Of a stretch of DNA of 47,955 nt, positions 31,769 to 39,277 are shown one piece after another (the stretch's first letter is position 1; every line of letters begins with the position of its first letter). This stretch comes from Streptomyces lanatus (lineage in GTDB: Bacteria > Actinomycetota > Actinomycetes > Streptomycetales > Streptomycetaceae), in the NCBI RefSeq assembly GCF_014655715.1, contig NZ_BNBM01000009.1, positions 355,737 through 403,691 on the forward strand, in the 5' to 3' direction. A model generated the notes under the pieces. That model searched no databases. It worked only from the letters and a program-made list of their open reading frames with translations, and was not told where the DNA came from. The translations under genes were made by a program, and so were the position numbers.

Positions 31769-33202
31769 ATGAGTCGAGACATGTCTGATGTGACGCGTGC
31801 GAAGCACGGACGTCCGGTACACCACTGGCGGCGCAATGTCGTCGAACTCGCCGCGCTCCTGACGGCGGTGGCCGCGGCCGACCCGCTGGCGGATCTGATC
31901 GGGCACGGGCCCTACGGACCGGTGCTGCTGATGGCCTCGGCGGCGCTGCTGGCCGGCACGGCAGGGTTCCACGTATGGCGGACACGCCGCCACGGTCACG
32001 CACCGCCGCCGAGCGATACCGGTGCCCGGCCGCGCTCCGAGGAGCGGACCGGGCCGTCGGACCGGCCGGGGCGGACGCCCGTGACGGTGGCCGGGGAGGG
32101 CGCGCTGTGGCGGATGCGGACCACGGTGAAGGACGAACCGGGCTCGCTGGCCGCGCTGTGCGCGGCGCTCGCCGAACTGCGGGTCGACATCCTGAGCCTG
32201 CAGACGCATCCGCTGGCCGAGGGCACGGTGGACGAGTTCCTGCTGCGGGCGCCCGCGGGGCTGGCGGCGGACGGCATCGCCCATGCCGTCTCGGCGGCCG
32301 GCGGTGAGGGGACCTGGATCGAGCGGGCCGACGCCCATGATCTGGTGGACGCACCGACCCGGGTGCTGGGCCTGGCCACCCGTACCGCGCTGGACGCGGC
32401 CGAACTGCCGCTGACGCTGCGGCAGTTGCTGGGCAGGTGCACCATCCGGTCGCTGCCCGCGGTACCCGCGGCGGGCGGGCGGGGGCCCGAGCCGGTGCCG
32501 GTGGAAGGGGCGCTGGAGGACACCGTGATGCGGCTGCGGGCGCCGGAAGGCGGAGTGATCACTGTGGAGCGGCCGTATCTGCCGTTCACGCCGACCGAGT
32601 TCGCGCGGGCACGGGCGCTGGTGGAGCTGGACGCCCGGCTGGGCCCGCGGGTGCCGCGCAGCCAGGACGTGCTGACGCTGCCCCAGGGCAACGACATCAC
32701 CGTGCGCCGGGCGGACACCGGTGATCTCCAGGCCGCGAAGGAGATGCACGAGCGGTGCTCGGCGCGGACGCTCGGGATGCGCTACCACGGGCCGATCGGT
32801 GACGCGGACCGCTATCTGAACCACCTGCTGAGCCCTCGCTTCGGCCGCACGCTCGCCGTGCACACCGCTTCGGGGCGCATCGTCGGCCTCGGTCATCTGC
32901 TGTGGGACGGTGACGAGACCGAGATCGCGCTGCTCGTCGAGGACACATGGCAGCGGCGCGGGATCGGAGCGGAGTTGCTCCGCAGGTTGGTCGGGATGGC
33001 GATCGAGGCGCGCTGCGAGAGCGTGTACGCCGTGACGCAGGCGTCCAACACCGGGATGGTGGCGGCGATGCGGGGGCTGGGGCTCCCCCTCGACTATCAG
33101 ATCGAGGAGGGGACCCTGGTCATCACTGCCCGGCTGGATGCCGCGGTGGAGGAGCCGGTCGTGGAACGGCTTTCCGGTGCGGGTGAGTGGGGGAAGGCCT
33201 AG
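31769..33202 (+). CDS. Membrane-anchored ACT-GNAT acetyltransferase
   Basis: A 477-aa three-part protein. Residues 20-67 hold two membrane helices (VVELAALLTAVAAADPLADLI and GPVLLMASAALLAGTAGFHVW). An ACT-like domain follows (about 112-180, starting WRMRTTVKDEPGSLAALCAALAELRVDILSLQ), a fold that usually binds amino acids. A linker and a C-terminal GNAT domain (about 310-460) come last, with VRRADTGDLQAAKEMHERCS and the acetyl-CoA loop VEDTWQRRGIGAELL. This architecture suggests an acetyltransferase controlled by an amino acid or small ligand. A second ATG at 31781 (MSDVTRAKHG) is an equally possible start. It has its own promoter and ends 12 nt before the convergent gamma-lyase gene. Confidence 0.88.
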   Translation: MSRDMSDVTRAKHGRPVHHWRRNVVELAALLTAVAAADPLADLIGHGPYGPVLLMASAALLAGTAGFHVWRTRRHGHAPPPSDTGARPRSEERTGPSDRPGRTPVTVAGEGALWRMRTTVKDEPGSLAALCAALAELRVDILSLQTHPLAEGTVDEFLLRAPAGLAADGIAHAVSAAGGEGTWIERADAHDLVDAPTRVLGLATRTALDAAELPLTLRQLLGRCTIRSLPAVPAAGGRGPEPVPVEGALEDTVMRLRAPEGGVITVERPYLPFTPTEFARARALVELDARLGPRVPRSQDVLTLPQGNDITVRRADTGDLQAAKEMHERCSARTLGMRYHGPIGDADRYLNHLLSPRFGRTLAVHTASGRIVGLGHLLWDGDETEIALLVEDTWQRRGIGAELLRRLVGMAIEARCESVYAVTQASNTGMVAAMRGLGLPLDYQIEEGTLVITARLDAAVEEPVVERLSGAGEWGKA

Positions 33203-33214
33203 GCGCCGTTGGGG

Positions 33215-34444
33215 CTAGGGCCGGGCGGCGGCTGCGGGTTGGTTGTGGCTGGTCGCGCAGTTCCCCGCGCCACTTACGGAGCGCTGCAGTGCGCCGTCCA
33301 GATCGGACCACAGGTCCTCCACGTCCTCCAGGCCCACCGACATCCGCAGCAGACGGTCGCTGACCCCGGCGCCCCGCCTGTCGTCCGCGTCCACTATGCG
33401 GTGGCTGATGGACGCCGGATGCTGGATGAGAGTGTCGACGCTGCCGAGGCTGACGGCGGGGGTGATCAGACGGACGCCCGCGATGACCTCGTGCGGGTCG
33501 CCGTGGACCTCGAAGGCGATCATGGCGCCGCCGATGCGCGGATAGTGGACCCGGGCCACGCGCGGGTCGGCGGCGAGGCGGCGGACCAGTTCGGCGGCGT
33601 TCGCCGAGGCGGCCCGGACCCGGACGGGGAGGGTCGACAGACCGCGCAGCAGCAGATAGCCGGCCAGCGGATGCAGGACGCCGCCCGTGGCGAACCGCAC
33701 CTGCCGCAGCCGTCCGGCGAACTCCTCGTCGCAGGCCACCACACCGGCCATCACATCGCCGTGCCCGCCGAGGTACTTGGTGGCGCTGTGCAGCACCAGC
33801 CGGGCACCGTGTTCGGCGGGGCGCTGGAGCACGGGCGTGGCGAAGGTGTTGTCGGCGAGCAGCGGGACGGAACCGCAGGCGTGGGCCACGGCCCGCAGGT
33901 CGAGTTCGGCGAGGGTCGGGTTCGCCGGGGACTCCACCATCACCAGGCCGGTGTCCGGGCGCAGCGCCTCCGCGATGCCGGCCGGGTCGGTCCAGGTCAC
34001 CTCGGAGCCCAGCAGTCCGGCGGTGAGCAGATGGTCGCTGCACCCGTACAGCGGGCGTACGGCGACGACATGGCGCAGGCCCATCGAGGCCCGTACGAGA
34101 AGGACCGCGCTCAGCGCCGCCATCCCGCTGGCGAAGGCGACCGAGGCCTCGGTGCCCTCGAGGCGGGCCAGGGCCGTCTCGAAGCGGGCGACGGTCGGAT
34201 TGCCCAGGCGGCCGTATACGGGCGGGCCGTCCGGTTCGGCGCCGGTGGTGGCGAAGGCGTCGATCCGGGCGGCCTCGCCGCGGCTGTCGTAGGACGGGTA
34301 GGTGGTCGACAGGTCGATCGGCGGGGCGTGCAGGCCCTGCCGGGCGAGGTCGTCGCGGCCGGCGTGCACGGCCTCGGTGGCGAGAGCTCTCGGCGCGGTG
34401 TGGCGTACGCCGTCGTACGCCTGCGTGTCCAGGGGCGTGTCCAT
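33215..34444 (-). CDS. Cys/Met-metabolism PLP enzyme (gamma-lyase type)
   Basis: A 409-aa fold-type I enzyme of the cystathionine gamma-synthase / methionine gamma-lyase family. Diagnostic blocks are ATEAVHAGRDD, PPVYGRLGNPTVARFETALARLEGTEASVAFASGMAA, VESPANPTLAELDL, LLADNTFATPVLQRP and the PLP-binding Lys223 in HSATKYLGGHGDVMAG. The neighbouring divergent Lrp-type regulator parallels the mdeR-mdeA arrangement, in which an Lrp protein controls methionine gamma-lyase; this favours a catabolic lyase over a biosynthetic enzyme. I chose the ATG at 34444; the frame extends 60 nt further into the shared promoter. It should convert a sulfur amino acid to a 2-oxo acid, ammonia and thiol. Confidence 0.88.
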   Translation of the reverse strand: MDTPLDTQAYDGVRHTAPRALATEAVHAGRDDLARQGLHAPPIDLSTTYPSYDSRGEAARIDAFATTGAEPDGPPVYGRLGNPTVARFETALARLEGTEASVAFASGMAALSAVLLVRASMGLRHVVAVRPLYGCSDHLLTAGLLGSEVTWTDPAGIAEALRPDTGLVMVESPANPTLAELDLRAVAHACGSVPLLADNTFATPVLQRPAEHGARLVLHSATKYLGGHGDVMAGVVACDEEFAGRLRQVRFATGGVLHPLAGYLLLRGLSTLPVRVRAASANAAELVRRLAADPRVARVHYPRIGGAMIAFEVHGDPHEVIAGVRLITPAVSLGSVDTLIQHPASISHRIVDADDRRGAGVSDRLLRMSVGLEDVEDLWSDLDGALQRSVSGAGNCATSHNQPAAAARP

Positions 34445-34469
34445 GACTGAAGGGTGAACAGCGAACGGG

Positions 34470-34497
34470 TTGATGAGGTGATTGTCCGTGCTACGTT
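34470..34497 (+). promoter_or_regulatory. Promoter of the Lrp gene at 34504
   Basis: TTGATG (34470-34475), 16 nt, then TACGTT (34492-34497) give a predicted start at the ATG at 34504, so the message would be leaderless. The 59-bp divergent region is too short for a separate long leader on either side, so one Lrp octamer could control both genes. Confidence 0.5.
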
Positions 34498-34503
34498 CGG
34501 CCA

Positions 34504-34995
34504 ATGGCCGAAACTGTCGTACTGGACCCGGTGGATCTTGAGCTGTTGCGGCTTCTGCAGAACGACGCCCGGATCACCTACCGCGACCTCGCCGCGCAGG
34601 TCGGGGTCGCGCCCTCGACCTGCCTCGACCGGGTGACCCGGCTGCGCCGCTCGGGCGTGATCCTCGGCCACCGGCTCCAGCTGGACGCGGCGAAGCTCGG
34701 GCGCGGTCTGCAGGCGCTGCTGTCGGTGCAGGTCAGGCCGCACCGAAGGGAGTTGGTGGGGCCTTTCGTGGAGCGGATCCGGGCCCTGCCGGAGGCGCTG
34801 ACCGTCTTCCATCTCACCGGTCCCGACGACTATCTCGTCCATGTCGCGGTGGCCGACATGGCGGATCTTCAGCGTCTGGTCCTGGACGAGTTCACCGCCC
34901 ATCGCGAGGTCGCCCGGGTGGAGACGCGGTTGATCTTCCAGCAGTGGGAGTGCGGCCCGTTGCTGCCGCCTTCGCCCTCAGCTCAATCGGAGTGA
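34504..34995 (+). CDS. Lrp/AsnC-family regulator
   Basis: A 163-aa regulator with an N-terminal helix-turn-helix (DLELLRLLQNDARITYRDLAAQVGVAPSTCLDRVTRLRRSGVI, residues 10-52) and a C-terminal RAM ligand domain (ALLSVQVRPHRRELVGPFVERIRALPEALTVFHLTGPDDYLVHVAV). Lrp proteins bind amino acids and wrap DNA as octamers. Divergent from the gamma-lyase gene, it is probably its amino-acid-responsive regulator. It ends 34 nt before the DUF885 gene on the same strand. Confidence 0.93.
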   Translation: MAETVVLDPVDLELLRLLQNDARITYRDLAAQVGVAPSTCLDRVTRLRRSGVILGHRLQLDAAKLGRGLQALLSVQVRPHRRELVGPFVERIRALPEALTVFHLTGPDDYLVHVAVADMADLQRLVLDEFTAHREVARVETRLIFQQWECGPLLPPSPSAQSE

Positions 34996-35028
34996 CGGAC
35001 CGTGGTCCTTCGTATGAGGATGGACCGC

Positions 35029-36717
35029 ATGTCTGAGACCAACAGCCCGCTTCCCCGTCAGGTCGCCGACGCCTACGTCGACGAGCTCATCGCCCTCGAC
35101 CCGGTCACCGGTACGTATCTCGGCGTGCCGGAGAGTTCGCGCAGGCTCCCCGATCTCTCGCCCTCGGGCCAGAAGGCGCTCGCGCGGCTGCAGCGGGACA
35201 CGCTCGCCCGGCTCGACGAGGCCGAGGGCCGGCCCGGCGCGGACAGTGACATCGAGCGCCGGTGCGCACGCCTGCTGCGCGAGCGGCTGACCGCCGAACT
35301 CGCCGTGCACGACGCCGACGAGGGCCTGCGCACGGTCGGCAACATCGCGACGCCCGCCCACTCGATCCGCGAGGTCTTCACCGTCACGCCCAGCCAGTCC
35401 GACGAGGACTGGGAGGCGATCGCCGAGCGGCTGCGCGCGGTGCCGACCGCGTACGCCGGCTACCGCGAGGCCCTCGCACTGGGGTTGGAGCGCAAGCTGT
35501 ACGCGCCGCCGCGTCCGACGGCCACCTTCATCGGGCAGCTCACCGAGTGGGCGGACACCGGTGAGGGGCGCGGCTGGTTCGAGGACTTCGCCGCGTCCGG
35601 GCCGGACTCGCTGCGCGCGGAGCTGGACGAGGCCGCGCGTGCGGCCACGGCCGCCGTGGTGGAACTGCGGGACTGGATGCGCGACGTCTACGCGCCGACG
35701 ATCGAGGGCGCCCCGAACACGGTGGGCCGCGAGCGCTACGCCCGCTGGGCGCGCTACTTCAACGGCATCGACCTGGACCTGGACGAGGCGTACGCGTACG
35801 GCTGGGCCGAGTACCACCGCCTCCTCGGGGAGATGAAGCAGGAGGCCGAGAAGATCCTTCCGGGCGCCGCGACCCCATGGGTCGCGCTGGCGCACCTCGA
35901 TGAGCACGGCCATCACATCGAGGGCGTCGACGAGGTCCGCGACTGGCTGCAGGGCCTCATGGACGAGGCGATCGAGAAGCTGGACGGCACGCACTTCGAA
36001 CTCGCCGAGCCGGTGCGCAAGGTGGAGTCGCGCATCGCCCCGCCCGGCGGCGCGGCGGCGCCGTACTACACGCCTCCGTCGGAGGACTTCTCCCGTCCGG
36101 GCCGCACCTGGCTGCCGACGATGGGGCAGACCCGGTTCCCGGTCTACGACCTGGTCTCGACCTGGTACCACGAGGGCGTGCCCGGCCATCACCTCCAGCT
36201 CGCGCAGTGGACGTACGTCGCCGGGAACCTCTCCCGCTACCAGGCCACCATCGGCATGGTCAGCGCCAACGCCGAGGGCTGGGCGCTGTACGCGGAGCGC
36301 CTCATGGACGAGCTCGGTTTCCTGACCGACCCGGAGCACCGGCTCGGCTACCTCGACGCGCAGATGATGCGGGCGGCCCGGGTCATCGTCGACATCGGCA
36401 TGCACCTGGAGCTGGAGATCCCGGCCGACTCGCCGTTCCACCCAGGTGAGCGTTGGACTCCGGAGCTGGCGCAGGAGTTCTTCGGGTCGCACAGCAGCCG
36501 ACCGGCGGACTTCGTGGAGAGCGAGCTGACCCGCTATCTGACGATCCCGGGCCAGGCCATCGGCTACAAGCTCGGTGAGCGGGCGTGGCTGCTGGGCCGG
36601 GAGAAGGCCCGCGAGCGGCACGGCGAGGCCTTCGACCTCAAGGCATGGCACATGGCGGCGCTGTCCCAGGGTGCCCTGGGTCTGGACGACCTGGTGGACG
36701 AGCTGTCCGCGCTGTAG
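35029..36717 (+). CDS. DUF885-family metallopeptidase
   Basis: A 562-aa protein of the DUF885 family, related to M32/M3-type zinc peptidases. The zinc motif HEGVPGHH spans His381 to His388 with Glu382 (HExxxGHH), inside the conserved block WYHEGVPGHHLQLAQW. A later SANAEGWALYAERLMDELGFL supplies the likely third ligand Glu. The opening VADAYVDELIALDPVTGTYLGV is typical. No signal peptide is seen, so it is cytoplasmic. Peptide substrates are unknown. I chose the ATG at 35029 (MSETNSPL), which has GAGGATGG upstream, over a start 27 nt earlier. Confidence 0.9.
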   Translation: MSETNSPLPRQVADAYVDELIALDPVTGTYLGVPESSRRLPDLSPSGQKALARLQRDTLARLDEAEGRPGADSDIERRCARLLRERLTAELAVHDADEGLRTVGNIATPAHSIREVFTVTPSQSDEDWEAIAERLRAVPTAYAGYREALALGLERKLYAPPRPTATFIGQLTEWADTGEGRGWFEDFAASGPDSLRAELDEAARAATAAVVELRDWMRDVYAPTIEGAPNTVGRERYARWARYFNGIDLDLDEAYAYGWAEYHRLLGEMKQEAEKILPGAATPWVALAHLDEHGHHIEGVDEVRDWLQGLMDEAIEKLDGTHFELAEPVRKVESRIAPPGGAAAPYYTPPSEDFSRPGRTWLPTMGQTRFPVYDLVSTWYHEGVPGHHLQLAQWTYVAGNLSRYQATIGMVSANAEGWALYAERLMDELGFLTDPEHRLGYLDAQMMRAARVIVDIGMHLELEIPADSPFHPGERWTPELAQEFFGSHSSRPADFVESELTRYLTIPGQAIGYKLGERAWLLGREKARERHGEAFDLKAWHMAALSQGALGLDDLVDELSAL

Positions 36718-36730
36718 CGGCCCCTGCCAG

Positions 36731-37564
36731 TCAGCGCCGGAATCCGCCCTCGGAGTCGATGACCTGACCGGTGATCCAGCCCGCCTCGTCCGTCGCCAGC
36801 CAGGCGATGAGACGGGCGGGGTCGTCGGGCATGCCCCAGCGTCCGGCGGGAAAACGGGCCGCCACGGCCTCGTACGCCTCGCCGGTCAGGTAGTCCGTGT
36901 CGACGGGGCCGGGGTTGACGGTGTTCACCGTGATGCCCTGTTCGACGAGCGTCATCGACAGGGAACGGGTGATCGAGGCGAGGGCGCCCTTCTGGAGGGC
37001 GTAGGCGATCTCGCCGGGCATGCCGCCGGCGATGTCCTGGCCGGAGGTCATCATGACGACGCGGCCACCGGGACCGGCCGGCCGCAGCCGGGCGTGAGCC
37101 TGCACCAGCAGCAGCACCGAGCGGGCGTCGACCGCCCAGTGTGTGTCGAGCATGGCCGCGTCGATCTCGTCGAGGGTGCCGTCGGAGCCGCTCACCGCGT
37201 GGTTGGCGATCAGGATGTCGAGCCGTCCGCCGAGCGCCGAGGCGGCCGTCGCGATCAACTCGGCGGGCGCGGCCGGGTCGGAGAGGTCGCCGGGGCCCGC
37301 GAGGACCCGGGCGTCGGGATCGCCGAGCGCCTCCCGCACCGAGGCGGCGACTTCCTCGGGCCGGTCGGCTCCCCAGGGCATGGCGGCGTCATGCGGCACA
37401 TGGTGGTGCAGATAGACGCTCGCCCCGTACGCCGCGAGCCGTCGGGCCACGGCATGGCCGATGCCCGCGCGTCTGCTGGCGCCGGTGACGAGGGCAGTAC
37501 GGCCGCGCAGGGGCAGCGGGTCGCGGCGCAGGGCTTCGGGGGCGGGGTGCGGGAGTCGGGGCAT
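36731..37564 (-). CDS. Short-chain dehydrogenase/reductase
   Basis: A 277-aa SDR. The NAD(P)-binding glycine motif is VTGASRRAGIGHA (about residues 26-38), then LDILIANHAVSG, a catalytic Tyr/Lys pair in AYALQKGAL (YxxxK), and a C-terminal ITGQVIDSEGGFRR. The N-terminal 20 residues form a basic extension. The oxidised substrate is unknown. It converges closely on the DUF885 gene (13 nt between stops). The 116 bp after its start hold nothing recognisable. Confidence 0.92.
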   Translation of the reverse strand: MPRLPHPAPEALRRDPLPLRGRTALVTGASRRAGIGHAVARRLAAYGASVYLHHHVPHDAAMPWGADRPEEVAASVREALGDPDARVLAGPGDLSDPAAPAELIATAASALGGRLDILIANHAVSGSDGTLDEIDAAMLDTHWAVDARSVLLLVQAHARLRPAGPGGRVVMMTSGQDIAGGMPGEIAYALQKGALASITRSLSMTLVEQGITVNTVNPGPVDTDYLTGEAYEAVAARFPAGRWGMPDDPARLIAWLATDEAGWITGQVIDSEGGFRR

Positions 37565-37680
37565 GACAGATCATGATGCGGAACTGTCGGGTCCGACGCA
37601 CGCCGTTTTCGCACGGAACGGCTGGACCGGACGCACGCCCTTTTCGCTCGTGCCCTTGGACGACTACCGCTGCCGTCGGA

Positions 37681-38196
37681 TCAGTGCGGCAGCCGACGCA
37701 GTTGGACCAGCCCCAGCCAGGTCTCCGGGCCGGGCTGCACCCTGGCGGCGCGGACCGCGTACGCCCCCGGTTCCAGGGACACCCGCAGATGCTCGGTCCG
37801 CTCCGTCTCCGGTCCCGGCCAGGCCGAGTCGAACAGCAGGACCGTGCCGGGCACCTTCCAGCGCACCTCGTCCCCCCAGTCCGCGGTGGCCAGCGCGGCG
37901 GGGACCTCTGCGAGCAGTTCCTCCTCGGAGTCGGCCGCGCACCACCGTACGAAGATGCCCTGGTCCGGCAGATAGGAGGTCGAGGCGGGCTCGTCGCCGA
38001 GGACCAGCGCCGCGCTGTCCCCCACGGGCAGCAGTCCGACGGATCCGTCGACCTCGCAGGCCCGGTCGTAGTCCGACGCCGTCTCGTCGCCGTCGGCGCC
38101 CGCCCAGAACGGCAGCACCGTCTCCGGCACGGCTATCAGGGGGCCGCCGCCCGACTCGATCCACTCCACCGCGCCCGGATCCGCGTATCTCACCAT
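37681..38196 (-). CDS. Imm21-family immunity-like protein
   Basis: A 171-aa protein that resembles the Imm21 family of polymorphic-toxin immunity proteins. Matching features are WIESGGGPLIAVPETVLPFWAG, SDYDRACEVDG, ALVLGDEPASTSYLPDQGIFVRW and AADSEEELL. Imm21 genes normally sit beside a toxin in contact-dependent or secreted polymorphic toxin loci. No toxin gene is adjacent here, so it is an orphan and may protect against a sibling strain's toxin or have another role. The ATG at 38196 (MVRYADPG) is preferred over a start 21 nt earlier. The family call rests on memory of the sequence pattern. Confidence 0.65.
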   Translation of the reverse strand: MVRYADPGAVEWIESGGGPLIAVPETVLPFWAGADGDETASDYDRACEVDGSVGLLPVGDSAALVLGDEPASTSYLPDQGIFVRWCAADSEEELLAEVPAALATADWGDEVRWKVPGTVLLFDSAWPGPETERTEHLRVSLEPGAYAVRAARVQPGPETWLGLVQLRRLPH

Positions 38197-38253
38197 GGCA
38201 GCAGAACCTACACGCACAGCGGCCTCACAAGTCCACCGTGTCCAACTCGGGCC

Positions 38254-38736
38254 TCAGCAGCCGCAGTTGTCGGAGTCCACCGGCGCCGTCAGCGGGTCGG
38301 CGGGGCGACGCTCGCTCCCTTGCCAGGTCTCGGCCTCGAAGCCCTCGCGCGCCCAGTACTCGAATCCGCCGAGCATCTCCTTGACCTGGTAGCCGAGTTC
38401 GGCGAGGGCGAGCGCGGCACGCGTGGCGCCGTTGCAGCCGGGGCCCCAGCAGTACGTCACCACGGGCACGGACCGGTCGAGGAGCTGCCCGGCCTGTTCG
38501 GGGATCAGGGCGGTGGGCAGGTGGATCGCGCCAGGGATGTGGCCCTGGTCCCAGGACTCGGTGGAGCGGGAGTCCACGACGACGAATCCCGGGTCGCCCC
38601 CGGCCGCGAGTGCGGCGGCGACGTCGGACACGTCGGCGTGGAAGGCGAGGCTCGCGCGGAAATAGGCGGCGGCGTCGGCAGGTCTGGCGGGCGGCACGCG
38701 GAGGACGGGATTGGCGGTGAGGGCGGTGTTCGTCAT
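38254..38736 (-). CDS. Rhodanese-like domain protein
   Basis: A 160-aa single-domain rhodanese. Features are FVVVDSRSTESWDQGHIPGAIHLP and an active-site loop with Cys96 and Cys101 (YCWGPGCNGA). A C-terminal tail (SDNCGC) holds two further cysteines. The loop differs from classic thiosulfate sulfurtransferases, so the sulfur acceptor is unclear. It should act in the cytoplasm in sulfur transfer or redox sensing. It is divergent from an Lrp regulator over 94 bp. Confidence 0.9.
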   Translation of the reverse strand: MTNTALTANPVLRVPPARPADAAAYFRASLAFHADVSDVAAALAAGGDPGFVVVDSRSTESWDQGHIPGAIHLPTALIPEQAGQLLDRSVPVVTYCWGPGCNGATRAALALAELGYQVKEMLGGFEYWAREGFEAETWQGSERRPADPLTAPVDSDNCGC

Positions 38737-38794
38737 GCCCACCAACCTAGATCCGGCGATCCAGCCCCAGAAGGGGCAATCCTCGGCACCCCTC

Positions 38795-38824
38795 TTGATC
38801 CGCCGGGGATTCCCCTGCTATTCC
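38795..38824 (+). promoter_or_regulatory. Promoter and palindrome of the Lrp gene at 38831
   Basis: TTGATC (38795-38800), 18 nt, then TATTCC (38819-38824) predict transcription from the ATG at 38831. The 11-bp palindrome GGGGA-T-TCCCC (38805-38815) lies in the spacer and is a candidate operator, either for the Lrp protein itself or for another factor. The divergent rhodanese gene shares the region. Confidence 0.5.
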
Positions 38825-38830
38825 TCGCCC

Positions 38831-39277
38831 ATGACCACGTATTCCCCGGACGCCACCGACTGGCGCATTCTCGATGTCCTCCAGCGCGAGGGCCGCGCAA
38901 GTTTCGCCGAGCTGGCCCGTGCCGTGTCGATGTCGGCGAGCGCGGTGACGGAGCGGGTGCGGCGGCTGGAGGAGGCGGGTGTGATCCAGGGGTACGCCGC
39001 CGTCGTGGACCCCGAGCGACTCGGGCTGCCGATCCTGGCGTTTGTGCGTCTGCGCTATCCGAACGGCAACTACAAGCCCTTCCACGATCTGGTCGCCGCC
39101 ACCCCCGAGATTCTGGAGGCCCACCACGTCACGGGCGACGACTGCTTCGTCATCAAGGTCACGGCCCGCTCGATGCGGCACCTGGAAGAGGTGTCGGGCC
39201 GGATCGGCACGCTGGGTTCGGTGACGACGAGCGTGGTCTATTCGTCACCGCTGCCGCGCCGCCCGCTCGGTCAGTGA
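38831..39277 (+). CDS. Lrp/AsnC-family regulator
   Basis: A 148-aa Lrp-type protein. The helix-turn-helix (DWRILDVLQREGRASFAELARAVSMSASAVTERVRRLEEAGVI) occupies residues 10-52, and the RAM domain (AFVRLRYPNGNYKPFHDLVAATPEILEAHHVTGDDCFVIKV) spans about 68-145. Divergent from the rhodanese gene, it probably regulates it, perhaps in response to cysteine or another sulfur amino acid, as the DecR branch of this family does; this is inference. Its stop overlaps the sbcC stop by 7 bp, convergently. Confidence 0.93.
   Translation: MTTYSPDATDWRILDVLQREGRASFAELARAVSMSASAVTERVRRLEEAGVIQGYAAVVDPERLGLPILAFVRLRYPNGNYKPFHDLVAATPEILEAHHVTGDDCFVIKVTARSMRHLEEVSGRIGTLGSVTTSVVYSSPLPRRPLGQ

Noticed and set aside
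34445..34503. PHO box in the gamma-lyase/Lrp region (GTTCACCC on the minus strand)
   Set aside because: The neighbouring GTTCG unit is 7 nt away, not 11, so the tandem pattern fails.
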